64,000 nucleotides of DNA from Runella sp. SP2 (GTDB lineage: Bacteria; Bacteroidota; Bacteroidia; Cytophagales; Spirosomataceae): the NCBI RefSeq assembly GCF_003711225.1, contig NZ_CP031030.1, positions 1,054,001 through 1,118,000 on the forward strand, in the 5' to 3' direction. How positions within the stretch are numbered: the stretch's first letter is position 1; every line of letters starts with the position of its first letter. This document shows, piece by piece, positions 25,837 to 35,353 of the stretch. The notes under the pieces were generated by a model that did no database searches, was not told the origin of the DNA, and was given only the letters and a program-made list of their open reading frames with translations. The translations under genes were made by a program, and so were the position numbers.

Positions 25837-26688
25837 CTATTGAAGTAGTGCTTTTCGATACACCGAAGGACTCTGATTTTTGTGCGCTTTGAAGACACGG
25901 TTGAAATAGGCAATGTTGCCAAAACCACATTCAAAACTTACGTCGGTAATACTTTTATCGGTAGCCAGCAAACGACAAGCTTGATTGACACGGTATTGAT
26001 TCATAAAATCGGTAAAAGTCAGGTTCATCATTTTTTTGAAATAATGACAAAACGAAGGAACGGCCAAGTGAGCTACCGAGGCTACTTCTTGAATATCAAC
26101 GGGTTTTTGGAAATTTTCTTCTACGTATTTGAGAATACGATTCAGCCGTGCTTCGTCTTTGGAATTAATTTCGAGTTTCAGTCCTTCCATGTTCAGAAGC
26201 GAGTAGTCTTGCGTATGCGCCAGCAAGTGCAAGATTTGAATAAGCTCCATCAATCGCTCAAAAGGGGATAAAGTAAGGAGTTTTTTGAGTCGTTTTTGGA
26301 TTTTGATTTTTGTCTCTCCGTGAAAACATACGCCTTGCTTCGACCGTGCAAACAACTGACGAATGGGTGTCATTTCGGGCATTTCTAAAAACTGTTCACC
26401 CCAGAAATTCTCTTTGAGTTGAACCACGATTTCTTCGTGTGTACCAATCGCTTCCTGTCCAAAACCAGAATGGGGTAAATTGGGGCCGATGAACACCAAA
26501 TCGCCATCGTCGTATTGGCTAACGTGCGTCCCCACGTGCCGCCGTCCCGAACCACCAAAAACACTGACGATTTCGTATTCGGGATGATAGTGGTATTGCC
26601 AACGAAAAAGCTCAGGCAAAACAACGTTGTGAATGATTCGGAAAGAGCTGCCCTCGTCGGGTTGGACAATCTCGTATTCGGTTTTCAT
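25837..26688 (-). CDS. AraC-family transcriptional regulator
   Basis: 283 residues. The N-terminal ~110 residues form a cupin-like sensor ([32 protein letters not shown]). The C-terminal ~100 residues hold two helix-turn-helix units: [20 protein letters not shown], then the family signature [20 protein letters not shown]. It probably binds a small sugar or related ligand and activates nearby genes. Its stop codon is 74 bases before the ALDH start. The gene is divergent from the MFS-trehalase genes and may control either side. Confidence 0.9.
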   Translation of the reverse strand: MKTEYEIVQPDEGSSFRIIHNVVLPELFRWQYHYHPEYEIVSVFGGSGRRHVGTHVSQYDDGDLVFIGPNLPHSGFGQEAIGTHEEIVVQLKENFWGEQFLEMPEMTPIRQLFARSKQGVCFHGETKIKIQKRLKKLLTLSPFERLMELIQILHLLAHTQDYSLLNMEGLKLEINSKDEARLNRILKYVEENFQKPVDIQEVASVAHLAVPSFCHYFKKMMNLTFTDFMNQYRVNQACRLLATDKSITDVSFECGFGNIAYFNRVFKAHKNQSPSVYRKALLQ

Positions 26689-26840
26689 ACCCTGTGTTAA
26701 GCTATTTTTGGTAAAAATAAGGAAAAGATTCTTAATACAGGATAAAAAATGAACAATACAAGTTTATTTTTTATCCAAAAAAAAGTTGAATTTTGTTGTG
26801 AAAAAATTGGACTTGGCTTTATCTCACTCACCTATGATGA

Positions 26841-26875
26841 AAGGGGAGCGCTTTTAACCGCTCCCCTTCCTTTTT
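26841..26875 (+). terminator. Orphan intrinsic terminator upstream of the MFS gene
   Basis: AAGGGGAGCG (26841-26850) and CGCTCCCCTT (26859-26868) form a 10-bp perfect stem followed by CCTTTTT. Its direction is plus, yet no plus-strand gene ends here; the flanking genes are divergent. It may be a leader attenuator of the MFS-trehalase genes or the end of a short RNA. Confidence 0.6.
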
Positions 26876-26938
26876 CCCACCGATTTTCGTTCTATTGTCG
26901 CTCGACCCTTAAACGTCTAACCATAACCAATTCTCTAA

Positions 26939-28198
26939 ATGCAATCGTACTGGAAAGTTAAGCTGTCGATTTTTCTAAATTATTTCGTTTTTGCCATTTT
27001 GCTCAATAGCGTAGGAACGGTGATTTTGCAAGTTCAACGCACCTATGGTGTATCCGAAACTTCTGCTTCAGTGCTCGAAGCTTTCAAAGATTTGACCATT
27101 GCGGCTGTCTCATTTATTGTTGCTTCTTATATCAACCGATTGGGATACAAACGCGCCATGTTGATTGCCTTGGGGGGCAATGCCCTGATTTGCTTTTTGA
27201 TGCCCACAATTCATTCGTTTGGAATGACAAAACTCCTTTTTGCGGTCGCAGGAGCTGGTTTTGCACTCATTAAAGTGTCGGTTTACGGAACGATTGGTTT
27301 GGTAACGGCCGATAAAAAGGAGCACATTAGCTTGATGAATTTTATTGAGTCTTTCTTTATGATTGGGATATTAACTGGCTACTTTATTTTTACCAGTTTT
27401 ATGGATGAATCCACTCCTACGGCTTGGCTCAACGTGTATTATATGCTCGGAGGGATTGCGCTGGTGGCCTTTTTGCTTTTGCTAACGACTTCCTTGGATG
27501 AATCATCGTTAAAAGTTGATAGCAATAAGCCTGTTTTTGAGGATTTTGCCGAAATGCTCCGCTTGGTCATTTTGCCTTTGGTATTGGTGTTTGTGATTTG
27601 TGCTTTTACTTACGTTTTGATTGAGCAAAGCATTATGAGTTGGCTACCGACTTTTAATAATAAAGTACTGAAACTCCCCGCAGCTTTGAGCATTCAAATG
27701 GCGAGTTTGTTGGCGATTGCTACGGCATTGGGTCGGTTTTTGGCAGGAGTCGTGCTGAAAAGACTCAATTGGATGGTCGTACTTGTGGGCTGCTTGGTGA
27801 TTTCGGCGGGCTTGGTACTTATTGCTTTACCGCTGGCCGAAGGGGTAGATACGTCAGCCGTGACAGGCTGGGGAAATGCGCCCGTGGCGGCGTTTATTTT
27901 TCCGATGATTGGGTTGTTTTTAGCCCCTATTTACCCTGCCATTAATTCACTAATTCTGAGTTCGTTACCCGTCAAACAGCACGGAATTATGTCGGGGCTG
28001 ATTGTGATTTTTTCGGCTTTGGGTGGGACAACGGGCTCGCTCATAACGGGTTATGTTTTTGAACATTATGGAGGACAAACTGCCTTCTATTTTTCTCTTT
28101 TACCCATCAGCATTTTGACTGTAGCACTGTTTTTCTTTAGCCGTCTCCAAGGCTCAAATAGCTCAGTTGACATTAGCGGAGCGGGAGCAGGACATTAA
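26939..28198 (+). CDS. MFS transporter (sugar permease-like)
   Basis: 419 residues with 12 predicted membrane helices. It shows the major-facilitator features SYINRLGYKRAML (loop 2-3) and long helices throughout, with a cytoplasmic loop near residue 200 (DESSLKVDSNKPVFEDF). The general look (GTVILQVQRTYGVSETSASVL at the start, ALGGTTGSLITGYVFEHYGG near the end) fits the FucP-like sugar:proton branch. The trehalase gene starts 73 bases downstream on the same strand, so uptake of trehalose or a related disaccharide is a reasonable guess. Confidence 0.85.
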   Translation: MQSYWKVKLSIFLNYFVFAILLNSVGTVILQVQRTYGVSETSASVLEAFKDLTIAAVSFIVASYINRLGYKRAMLIALGGNALICFLMPTIHSFGMTKLLFAVAGAGFALIKVSVYGTIGLVTADKKEHISLMNFIESFFMIGILTGYFIFTSFMDESTPTAWLNVYYMLGGIALVAFLLLLTTSLDESSLKVDSNKPVFEDFAEMLRLVILPLVLVFVICAFTYVLIEQSIMSWLPTFNNKVLKLPAALSIQMASLLAIATALGRFLAGVVLKRLNWMVVLVGCLVISAGLVLIALPLAEGVDTSAVTGWGNAPVAAFIFPMIGLFLAPIYPAINSLILSSLPVKQHGIMSGLIVIFSALGGTTGSLITGYVFEHYGGQTAFYFSLLPISILTVALFFFSRLQGSNSSVDISGAGAGH

Positions 28199-28231
28199 AC
28201 TTCCCGAAAGTTTAAAACTTTCGGGAAGTTT
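28197..28231. repeat. CTTCCCGAAAG palindrome, copy 1
   Basis: AAACTTCCCGAAAGTTT (28197-28213) is perfectly mirrored by AAACTTTCGGGAAGTTT (28215-28231) around one base. It overlaps the MFS stop codon and precedes the trehalase gene. Related palindromes lie at 51440 and 57359. It could be an intercistronic terminator or processing site. Confidence 0.75.
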
Positions 28232-28271
28232 AAGAAGGAAGTTTCAGAATATACCAAAATAACGTTGTAAG

Positions 28272-29786
28272 ATGACTATTTCAGAAGCACAAAAATCAGG
28301 GTTTTTGTTGGCCGAATCATTGGGCGATTTGTACGAAGATGTCCAACAAAGTGCGCTATTTTCGGATTCTAAAACGTTTATGGATGCCGTAGCCAAACAA
28401 CCCATCGAACAGATTGTGGAGGCGTATCTAGTTCAGAAACAGATGTCTTCGTTCGATTTGGCCAGTTTCGTTACGGAGCATTTTTTGCTTCCTACTGAGC
28501 AGCCAACGGGATATTATAACGACGCTTCTAAACCTATCAAACAGCACATCGAAGACCTGTGGACGGTTTTGACCCGACAGCCGCAAGATACGGGTGGAAC
28601 CTTGATTCCGTTGCCTTATTCGTATGTAGTTCCTGGAGGGCGCTTTCGCGAGGTATATTATTGGGACTCGTATTTTACCATGTTGGGGTTACAAGTTTCC
28701 AAGAGAATCGACTTGATTGAGGCGATGGTCAATAATTTTGCGTATTTGATTGATCAGGTGGGTTTTATCCCCAACGGCAACCGAACGTATTACCTTGGGC
28801 GTTCGCAGCCGCCGTTTTTTGCGTTGATGGTTTCACTATTGGCCGAAGAAAAAGGGGAGGAGGTGTGGAAGCGTTATTTACCGCAACTGGAGAAGGAATA
28901 TTCTTTTTGGATGAAGGAAGAAAATGAGGAAGTTGAGGCAAGTTTTCGGCGAGTAATCTTACCAAACGGTGCCGTGCTGAATCGTTATTGGGACGACACT
29001 GCCCTGCCCCGACCCGAAGCCTACAAAGAGGATGTCGAATTGGCACACGAAGCGTCTCATTCTTTGCCCGAAACCGTCTATAGGCACGTTCGGGCTGCGG
29101 CCGAATCGGGCTGGGATTTTAGCAGCCGTTGGTTCAAAGAAGGCCAACACATGACGACCATTCACACCACCGACTTGCTTCCTGTTGACCTGAATTGCCT
29201 TCTTTTATTTTTGGAACAATCGCTTGAACGAGCTTATCGTTTGCAAAATAACCTTGTCAAAGCAGAAGAACTAGCGGGATTGGCATCGCAACGAAATGCG
29301 GCCATCCAAACGTATTGTTGGGATGCTTCGCAGTCGTTTTATGTGGATTACAATTGGGTAGAACAAGTCCCTTCCCCAAATTTGACCTTAGCTGCTGCTT
29401 TTCCGTTGTTTTTTGGGGTAGCGACTCCCGAACAGGCGAAATTGGTAGCGAGTCAATTAGAAGAAAAATTCTTGAAAACAGGAGGTTTATTCACCACTTT
29501 ACAAACCACCCCTCAGCAGTGGGATGCGCCCAATGGCTGGGCCCCTTTGCAATGGATGGCATACGCGGGAGCAAAACGCTACGGCCTTACCGATGTCGCA
29601 GATAAGATTGCGCAAAATTGGACAAAAAATTGTGAGTTGTACTACCAAAAAACGGGCAAACTCATGGAAAAATACAACGTTCAAACGGACGAGCTATCGG
29701 CCCAAGGGGGAGAATATCCCAACCAAGACGGATTCGGATGGACCAATGGGGTGTATCTAAAAATGAAGCAAGAATTGGGAGCGTAG
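28272..29786 (+). CDS. treF: Trehalase, cytoplasmic (GH37)
   Basis: 504 residues without a signal peptide. Both GH37 signatures are present: PGGRFREVYYWDSYF at 121-135 and QWDAPNGWAPLQ near 416-427, with the catalytic acids Asp and Glu in the (alpha/alpha)6 barrel. The reaction is hydrolysis of trehalose to two glucose. Lack of a leader sequence suggests it works in the cytoplasm on sugar brought in by the MFS protein just upstream. Length is typical of the family. The symbol treF is used for the cytoplasmic type. Confidence 0.94.
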   Translation: MTISEAQKSGFLLAESLGDLYEDVQQSALFSDSKTFMDAVAKQPIEQIVEAYLVQKQMSSFDLASFVTEHFLLPTEQPTGYYNDASKPIKQHIEDLWTVLTRQPQDTGGTLIPLPYSYVVPGGRFREVYYWDSYFTMLGLQVSKRIDLIEAMVNNFAYLIDQVGFIPNGNRTYYLGRSQPPFFALMVSLLAEEKGEEVWKRYLPQLEKEYSFWMKEENEEVEASFRRVILPNGAVLNRYWDDTALPRPEAYKEDVELAHEASHSLPETVYRHVRAAAESGWDFSSRWFKEGQHMTTIHTTDLLPVDLNCLLLFLEQSLERAYRLQNNLVKAEELAGLASQRNAAIQTYCWDASQSFYVDYNWVEQVPSPNLTLAAAFPLFFGVATPEQAKLVASQLEEKFLKTGGLFTTLQTTPQQWDAPNGWAPLQWMAYAGAKRYGLTDVADKIAQNWTKNCELYYQKTGKLMEKYNVQTDELSAQGGEYPNQDGFGWTNGVYLKMKQELGA

Positions 29787-29852
29787 TAATGAAGCAGTGC
29801 TTTATCTACTTAACGTATTCCTTCTTGTGGATAGATTGGAAAAGTGAACACA

Positions 29853-29886
29853 TTAAAAAAGCCCTTCTCCAGAAAGGAGAAGGGCT
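29853..29886 (-). terminator. Intrinsic terminator of the amylase gene
   Basis: On the minus strand AGCCCTTCTCC pairs with GGAGAAGGGCT (11 bp, 5-base loop), followed by TTTTTT. It lies between the convergent trehalase and amylase genes and probably stops trehalase transcripts too. Confidence 0.85.
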
Positions 29887-29897
29887 GGGGTAATACC

Positions 29898-31712
29898 TTA
29901 TTTCACTTTTTTGATTTCAAAAATCCGTACGCTGTTGGCTTCCAATTCTACCGAAACGCCGTTTTGAGCTTCTACTGTAAGGGTTTCGGGGTGCATAAAG
30001 ATTTCTTTTAACGTATAATTTCCCGTGGCCGAAAGCCCCATCGTTTCCCACGCGTGAGCAGGTACTTGAATCGTTGTTTTTGCGCCATTTTGTAAGTCAA
30101 AGTTGCAGACAATCAGGAGTTTTTGTTTGTCGGTATGGCGAAGGTACGTGAACATTTTGGCGTTGTTATAACCCGCATATTGACCGTTAGCGTATTGCAA
30201 ATCATAGAAGGCACCGTTCCGAATCGCGTCCGAAGTATTGGTCAGTTTCAGTAAATCTTGGTAAAATTTACGCAGCGTTTTTTGTTCGGGAGAAAGTTTC
30301 CCTCCGTCAAATTTTCCACCGTTAATCCACGCTTGGTATTCGGGTACGCCCCAATAATCAAACATTGTTGTGCGACCGTCTTCCCCCGAAAAACCTTCAG
30401 CGACCGTTGGTTTTACGCCTACTTCTTGACCAAAATAGAGCATCAGCGGCCCCGTGTGGAGTGTAGCCGAAACGACCATGGCAGGAATGGCGTAAAATGG
30501 ATTTTTAGCAAAATAAGTGGAAGCAATGCGGTGTTCGTCGTGGTTTTCGAGGAAACGAAGCATTCGATTGCTAAAATTACCCGATTCGTTTTGCCATACC
30601 CGCGTGATGTCACCCGTATGTCCGTGACCTTCCATCAGTCGGCGGAGTGAGTCGTACAAACCTACTTTGTCGTAGAGGTAGTCAAATTTTCCGTTGAAAA
30701 GATAATTATGGTATTCGGCAGGATTGTAGATTTCGGCAATGAAGATTTGATTTGGATAGACCTTTTTTACCTCGGGAATTACCCAACCCCAAAATTCAAA
30801 AGGCACCATTTCGGCCATGTCACACCGAAAACCATCGACGCCCTTTTGCGCCCAATACAGCAAAATATCTCTCATTTTTAGCCACGTACTCGGAATGGGG
30901 TCAAAGTGTTTTTGGCGGCCGTTGAGGTAATCAACCCCGTAGTTTAGTTTAATGGTTTCAAACCAGTCGTTGATGCTTGGTTTTGCCGCAAAAACGTCGT
31001 TCCCAGTCGCTTTGGCGGGATTTTCGGCATACGGAAACGCTTCTACCCCTGGTGGAATTGGAACGTTGTCGGGTACTTGAAACGCTTGATTTGGGAGGTA
31101 ATAAAAGTTGTTTTGAGGGTCAAATGAGACGTTTTTGTTATCCTCTTCCCCAAAATCTTTGACGCCTTTGGGCTTGACGTCCGAATGGTATTGCCGCGCG
31201 ACGTGGTTAGGGACGCAGTCGATAATTACCTTCAAATCAGCTTTGTGTGACCGCTCTACGAGGGCTTCAAACTCTTTCATTCGGTTTGGTACGTCAACGG
31301 CCAAATCGGGATTGACGTCGTAATAATCCTTGATGGCATAGGGCGAACCCGCAATTCCTTTGACCACGTACGGATTGTCTTTTGGGATTCCAAAGGCCGA
31401 ATAATCGGTCATGGTAGCGTGCTCAATAACGCCCGTGAACCAAACGTGTGAAATGCCGAACTTTTTGAGCGAAGTGAGGGCTTTGTCGTTAATGTCGTTG
31501 AATTTTCCAACGCCGTTTTCGTCGCGACTTCCGTAAAATTTGTTGGTGGTTTTTAGGTTGCCAAAGAGGCGGGTGTAAATTTGGTAAACTACAATTTTGT
31601 CAGAGGTGGGTAAAGACATACGCGGTGAAAATTTAGGTGAAGGCTGGGCAAGCGATTGAAAAGTTGATGCTACAGCAACCACCCCCAAGATGGTTTTGGT
31701 GAGTGCTTTCAT
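29898..31712 (-). CDS. Alpha-amylase family protein (GH13), exported
   Basis: 604 residues with a signal peptide (MKALTKTILGVVAVASTFQS). GH13 regions: IIDCVPNHVAR (region I), GVDGFRCDMAEMVPF (region II with nucleophile Asp), IFIAEIYNPAEYH (region III with acid Glu) and FLENHDEHRIAS (region IV with transition-state Asp). The C-terminal ~90 residues form the usual beta-sandwich. It should cleave or transfer alpha-1,4 glucans or malto-oligosaccharides in the periplasm. It converges with trehalase, and both feed glucose. Confidence 0.92.
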   Translation of the reverse strand: MKALTKTILGVVAVASTFQSLAQPSPKFSPRMSLPTSDKIVVYQIYTRLFGNLKTTNKFYGSRDENGVGKFNDINDKALTSLKKFGISHVWFTGVIEHATMTDYSAFGIPKDNPYVVKGIAGSPYAIKDYYDVNPDLAVDVPNRMKEFEALVERSHKADLKVIIDCVPNHVARQYHSDVKPKGVKDFGEEDNKNVSFDPQNNFYYLPNQAFQVPDNVPIPPGVEAFPYAENPAKATGNDVFAAKPSINDWFETIKLNYGVDYLNGRQKHFDPIPSTWLKMRDILLYWAQKGVDGFRCDMAEMVPFEFWGWVIPEVKKVYPNQIFIAEIYNPAEYHNYLFNGKFDYLYDKVGLYDSLRRLMEGHGHTGDITRVWQNESGNFSNRMLRFLENHDEHRIASTYFAKNPFYAIPAMVVSATLHTGPLMLYFGQEVGVKPTVAEGFSGEDGRTTMFDYWGVPEYQAWINGGKFDGGKLSPEQKTLRKFYQDLLKLTNTSDAIRNGAFYDLQYANGQYAGYNNAKMFTYLRHTDKQKLLIVCNFDLQNGAKTTIQVPAHAWETMGLSATGNYTLKEIFMHPETLTVEAQNGVSVELEANSVRIFEIKKVK

Positions 31713-31778
31713 TGATCATAGGTTAGTTAAAAAAAGGTTCTTTTTTCAAAAATAGGCGGATTAGCGCATATTTGCAAG

Positions 31779-32882
31779 ATGCAAGACGTCACTTCTCCTC
31801 CGCGTGTTCTTTTAGTAAGTACGGTTCATCCCGCCACCGATCCTCGGATTGTGGGGAAAATTGCATCAAGTTTACGTCAGCACTTTGAAGTGCAGGTACT
31901 TTTACCCGAGCAGCCTGTTTCGGATGATTTTTTTAACGTTCGACTTCCTTTTTTCAAACGAATTTGGCAGCGAGTCTTGGTAGCTCACCCCGTGATATTG
32001 CTTCATTTTCTGAGAACCCGCCCGCAATTCGTTCACATTTTTGTAGCTGAATTATTGCCGTTAGCCTTTGTTTTTCAGTGGTTTGGAGCAGAGGTGATTT
32101 ACGAAGTACAAGAAAATTTATACAAAAAAATTCCACTCAAAACCTATAACCGAGGCTGGCTTTGGGTGCGCCTTTTTCAATTTTTTGACCAAAAAGCTCG
32201 TAAACAGTTCAAGATTGTTTTTACCGAAGACGCTTACCTCAATGAATACCAGAACCTGACGAAACCCTATGCGGTAGTTCACAATTTTGCTGCTTCTGAG
32301 TGGCTTTTAGTGCCGCCACCCGTTCCAAATCTTGACCAACCTACCTTTTTTTATGCGGGTGTTATAAGTGTTGAAAGGGCGTTTGATACGCTTGTAAAAG
32401 CAATTGTTGTTGTCAAAAAGAAATACCCTTCGGTTCGTGTTCAGCTGTTTGGCCCCGTACGTATCCCTAACGTGACTCAATTGGAAGGCTACCAAGAAGT
32501 CAAAGATAATTTGATTTTTTACGGGTATCAGTCGCAAAAACAGGCGTTTGTGTACGCCCGTGAGGCATTGGCAGGCATCGCGCTGCTCAAGCCCGTCGGC
32601 GATTATATCGATTCTTATCCTACCAAATTGTTTGATTACATGGCGTTGTCTTTGCCTGTCATTACGTCCGATTTACCTTTGTTAACCCACGTTGTTGATG
32701 GAAGTCAATGTGGATTCTGTGTCAATCCGTATGATGCAGGTGCGTTGGCAGAACAGCTGATTAGGTGCATTGAAAATCCCCAAAATTTAAAAAAAATGGG
32801 GGAAAATGGCCGTAATGCAATAAAAGAAAAATACAATTGGGACAATGAGTCGAAAAAGCTATTGGAATTGTATCAAAAATAG
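31779..32882 (+). CDS. Glycosyltransferase, GT4 type
   Basis: 367 residues with a GT-B fold. The N-terminal half starts RVLLVSTVHPATDPRIVGKI. The C-terminal half carries PTFFYAGVISVERAFDTLVK and the donor-binding DYIDSYPTKLFDYMALSLPV, followed by ENPQNLKKMGENGRNAI and KYNWDNESKKLLELY, standard for GT4. A retaining transferase using a nucleotide sugar, probably for cell-surface glycan synthesis. No other polysaccharide genes adjoin it. It is convergent with the FGE-like gene and lies 11 bases from its stop codon. Confidence 0.88.
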   Translation: MQDVTSPPRVLLVSTVHPATDPRIVGKIASSLRQHFEVQVLLPEQPVSDDFFNVRLPFFKRIWQRVLVAHPVILLHFLRTRPQFVHIFVAELLPLAFVFQWFGAEVIYEVQENLYKKIPLKTYNRGWLWVRLFQFFDQKARKQFKIVFTEDAYLNEYQNLTKPYAVVHNFAASEWLLVPPPVPNLDQPTFFYAGVISVERAFDTLVKAIVVVKKKYPSVRVQLFGPVRIPNVTQLEGYQEVKDNLIFYGYQSQKQAFVYAREALAGIALLKPVGDYIDSYPTKLFDYMALSLPVITSDLPLLTHVVDGSQCGFCVNPYDAGALAEQLIRCIENPQNLKKMGENGRNAIKEKYNWDNESKKLLELYQK

Positions 32883-32893
32883 ATATTGCAAAC

Positions 32894-33913
32894 TTACTTT
32901 ATATCTTTCACGCAACGAAAACCGACGTGAAAAAGGCTGGTTTCGGGTGATGACGACGAGCGCCCTGATACCCGATACCCGTGACACCAAGTGGGTTCAC
33001 ACAAAAATGAACCACCGCGTTGAGCCCGTTCGGCCGAAATATCCCCCTCGCGAACGGGCATTCTAAATAACGCTTCGTAGTTGAATTTTAAGTTCGACTG
33101 CCATTCCCAAACGTTCCCGCTCATGTCAGTGAGGCCGAGGGGCGTTTTACCAAATTTTCCCACGGGCGAAGTGTATAAAAAACCATCTTCGTTGAAGTTT
33201 TTGACGGGGAATTTGCCCTGCCAAATGTTGGCATTGTACTTGCCTCCCGTCTGAATGTCGTTGCCCCAGGGGTAAAACGTGCGGCTATTGTTGGCGTTGC
33301 GGGCGGCGTGTTCCCATTCTATTTCGCAAGGTAGGCGTTTGCCAGCCCATTTGGCGTAAGCGTTAGCATCGTTCCAAGACACTTGCGTAACAGGATGATT
33401 ATCAGGTGCAGCAGGGAAGTCTGTTCCCATTGGATGATGCCAGTTGGCACCGTCTTTCAGAATCCATTGTTGCTGCGTTGACTCATCAATAATACCGCCG
33501 TTGCCAAATTTTTCGGCTTCGGTTTTGTAATTGGTCGCTTCCACAAATGCCCGAAATTCTTTTACCGTAACGGGATGTTCGTCAATGTAGAAGGGAGCTA
33601 CTTTGGCCCAAAAAGAGGGACGTTCGTGCTGATGACCATCGTCGGAGCCAATCTGTACAACCCCGCCTTGCACATAAACCATCTGTTTGGGGGCTTTGGT
33701 TTGAGCTGGTGCCGTGACCGTAGTATCCGAAGGTTTATCTAGCCCTAAGTACAAAACAGTAGCAGGAAAGCCCAGCTCTTTGACAAAGGCTTCGTTGAGG
33801 GCAACCGTTTTTGTTTCTTCTTGTTGCTGCTCCGAATTCGAATCATCCGTTGACTGACAGCTTGCAAAAAGTAAACCTATTGAAAGAAAATAGCCTAAAA
33901 AATAGCGTGACAT
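32894..33913 (-). CDS. Formylglycine-generating enzyme-like lipoprotein (SUMF1 family)
   Basis: 339 residues from the ATG at 33913 (MSRYFLGYFLSIGLLFASC), a lipoprotein leader with lipobox FASC. The longer frame would overlap radA. The C-type-lectin-like FGE fold follows: FYIDEHPVTVKEFRAFVEAT, then WEHAARNANNSRTFYPWGND and SGNVWEWQSN. Near the end RGGSFLCEPTWCHGYR keeps two cysteines five apart, matching the copper-binding pair of true formylglycine-generating enzymes, and GFRCVKD closes the domain. Real FGEs convert a sulfatase Cys to formylglycine. No sulfatase lies in the window, and relatives serve in other roles such as GldJ/GldK-like proteins. Membrane-anchored periplasmic location is inferred. 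Confidence 0.8.
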   Translation of the reverse strand: MSRYFLGYFLSIGLLFASCQSTDDSNSEQQQEETKTVALNEAFVKELGFPATVLYLGLDKPSDTTVTAPAQTKAPKQMVYVQGGVVQIGSDDGHQHERPSFWAKVAPFYIDEHPVTVKEFRAFVEATNYKTEAEKFGNGGIIDESTQQQWILKDGANWHHPMGTDFPAAPDNHPVTQVSWNDANAYAKWAGKRLPCEIEWEHAARNANNSRTFYPWGNDIQTGGKYNANIWQGKFPVKNFNEDGFLYTSPVGKFGKTPLGLTDMSGNVWEWQSNLKFNYEALFRMPVREGDISAERAQRGGSFLCEPTWCHGYRVSGRSSSSPETSLFHVGFRCVKDIK

Positions 33914-33938
33914 CGGTGTAAAGGTGTAAAAGGGCACT

Positions 33939-35306
33939 TTATCGTAAAACTTCCCCAAAAACCTCATCAAGTTTTGCAACGGGGATAATTTGGATGTTGT
34001 AGTTTTTGAAAATCAACCCTTTAACATTGTATTTGGATATGTAAATTTTCTTAAAACCGAGCTTTTCAGCTTCCGCAATTCGCCCTTCGATTCGATTCAC
34101 GGCCCGTACTTCGCCACCCAGCCCGACTTCCCCCGCAAAACAGATGGAAGGGGGGACATAAGAATCTTCGTAGGAAGAAGCAAGAGACGTAACGACTGCC
34201 AAGTCGATGGCGGGGTCTTCGACGCGAAGGCCGCCTGCTACATTAAGGAAAACATCTTGCGTTCCTAACCGAAAACCGCCTCGTTTTTCGAGTACCGCCA
34301 ACAACATTTGTAGGCGTTTGTTATCAAAACCTGTACTGCTTCGTTGAGGTGTTCCGTAGTTGGCGACACTCACAAGCGACTGAATTTCAATCTTTAAGGG
34401 TCTATTTCCTTCTAGCATTGACCCAATCGTAATGCCGCTGAGGTGCTCTTCTCGTTGGGAGATTAAAATTTCGGAAGGATTGGTTACTTGACGAAGTCCC
34501 GACCCCAGCATTTCGTAGATTCCCAGTTCGGAGGTGCTACCAAAACGGTTTTTGGTCGTGCGCAAAATGCGGTAAGTGGTATGGCGGTCGCCCTCAAATT
34601 GCAGCACGGTGTCCACCATGTGTTCGAGGGTTTTGGGCCCTGCCAAATTTCCATCTTTGGTAATATGCCCAATCATAAACACGGGAACGCCGCTTTCTTT
34701 GGCATATTTCATTAATTCGGCCGCGCATTGACGCACCTGCGACACACTACCCGCGCCTGACTCAATCAGCGACGATTGCATGGTTTGGATGGAGTCAATG
34801 ATGAGTACATCGGGGTCAAATTCTTCGATTTGGCGGAAAATATTGTCGGTGGAGGTTTCGGTAAGGATAAAGCAATTGTTGTTTTTACTACTCAAACGCT
34901 CCGCCCGCATTTTAATTTGCGATTCGCTTTCTTCTCCCGAAACGTACAGCACTTTTTGGGTAAGTGTAAGGGCAATTTGGAGCATCAACGTTGATTTCCC
35001 AATACCAGGTTCACCTCCAATCAATACCAATGAACCTAACACAATTCCACCTCCCAAAACGCGATTAAGCTCGGCATCGGAAGTGACGATGCGAGGCTCT
35101 TCTTCGTATTTTATTTCGTTGATGGCTTTCGGTTTGGGGGCTAAGCTCACCGATTTCCACTGAGCCAATGGCCCTTTTTTGTCTTCTTTCTCAATGACTT
35201 CTTCTACCAAAGTATTCCACTCACCACAAGATGGGCAACGCCCCATCCATTTTGTAGCTTGGTGGCCACAGTTTTGACAGAAATAGGCTGTTTTTACTTT
35301 TGCCAT
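33939..35306 (-). CDS. radA: DNA repair protein RadA
   Basis: 455 residues. It opens with the C4 zinc finger (Cys10, Cys13, Cys24, Cys27), then a RecA-like ATPase with Walker A GEPGIGKST (about 98-106) and LIIDSIQT as Walker B, the RadA-specific KNRFG motif at 252-256, and a Lon-protease-like C-terminal domain (DPAIDLAVVTSLASSYED, GEVGLGGEVRAV). RadA promotes branch migration in recombination and repair. The FGE-like gene follows 25 bases downstream, possibly on the same transcript. Confidence 0.96.
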   Translation of the reverse strand: MAKVKTAYFCQNCGHQATKWMGRCPSCGEWNTLVEEVIEKEDKKGPLAQWKSVSLAPKPKAINEIKYEEEPRIVTSDAELNRVLGGGIVLGSLVLIGGEPGIGKSTLMLQIALTLTQKVLYVSGEESESQIKMRAERLSSKNNNCFILTETSTDNIFRQIEEFDPDVLIIDSIQTMQSSLIESGAGSVSQVRQCAAELMKYAKESGVPVFMIGHITKDGNLAGPKTLEHMVDTVLQFEGDRHTTYRILRTTKNRFGSTSELGIYEMLGSGLRQVTNPSEILISQREEHLSGITIGSMLEGNRPLKIEIQSLVSVANYGTPQRSSTGFDNKRLQMLLAVLEKRGGFRLGTQDVFLNVAGGLRVEDPAIDLAVVTSLASSYEDSYVPPSICFAGEVGLGGEVRAVNRIEGRIAEAEKLGFKKIYISKYNVKGLIFKNYNIQIIPVAKLDEVFGEVLR

Positions 35307-35353
35307 TCGACAATGTCTTTATTTATATTGAATTGTAACTTATCAAAAATTGA

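Noticed and set aside
25763-25930. N-terminal extension of the aldehyde dehydrogenase
   Set aside because: It overlaps the AraC gene in another frame and does not look like ALDH; the ATG at 25762 fits the family.
26749-26961. 70-codon plus-strand frame before the MFS gene
   Set aside because: It runs across the terminator hairpin and into the MFS start and has no protein-like pattern.
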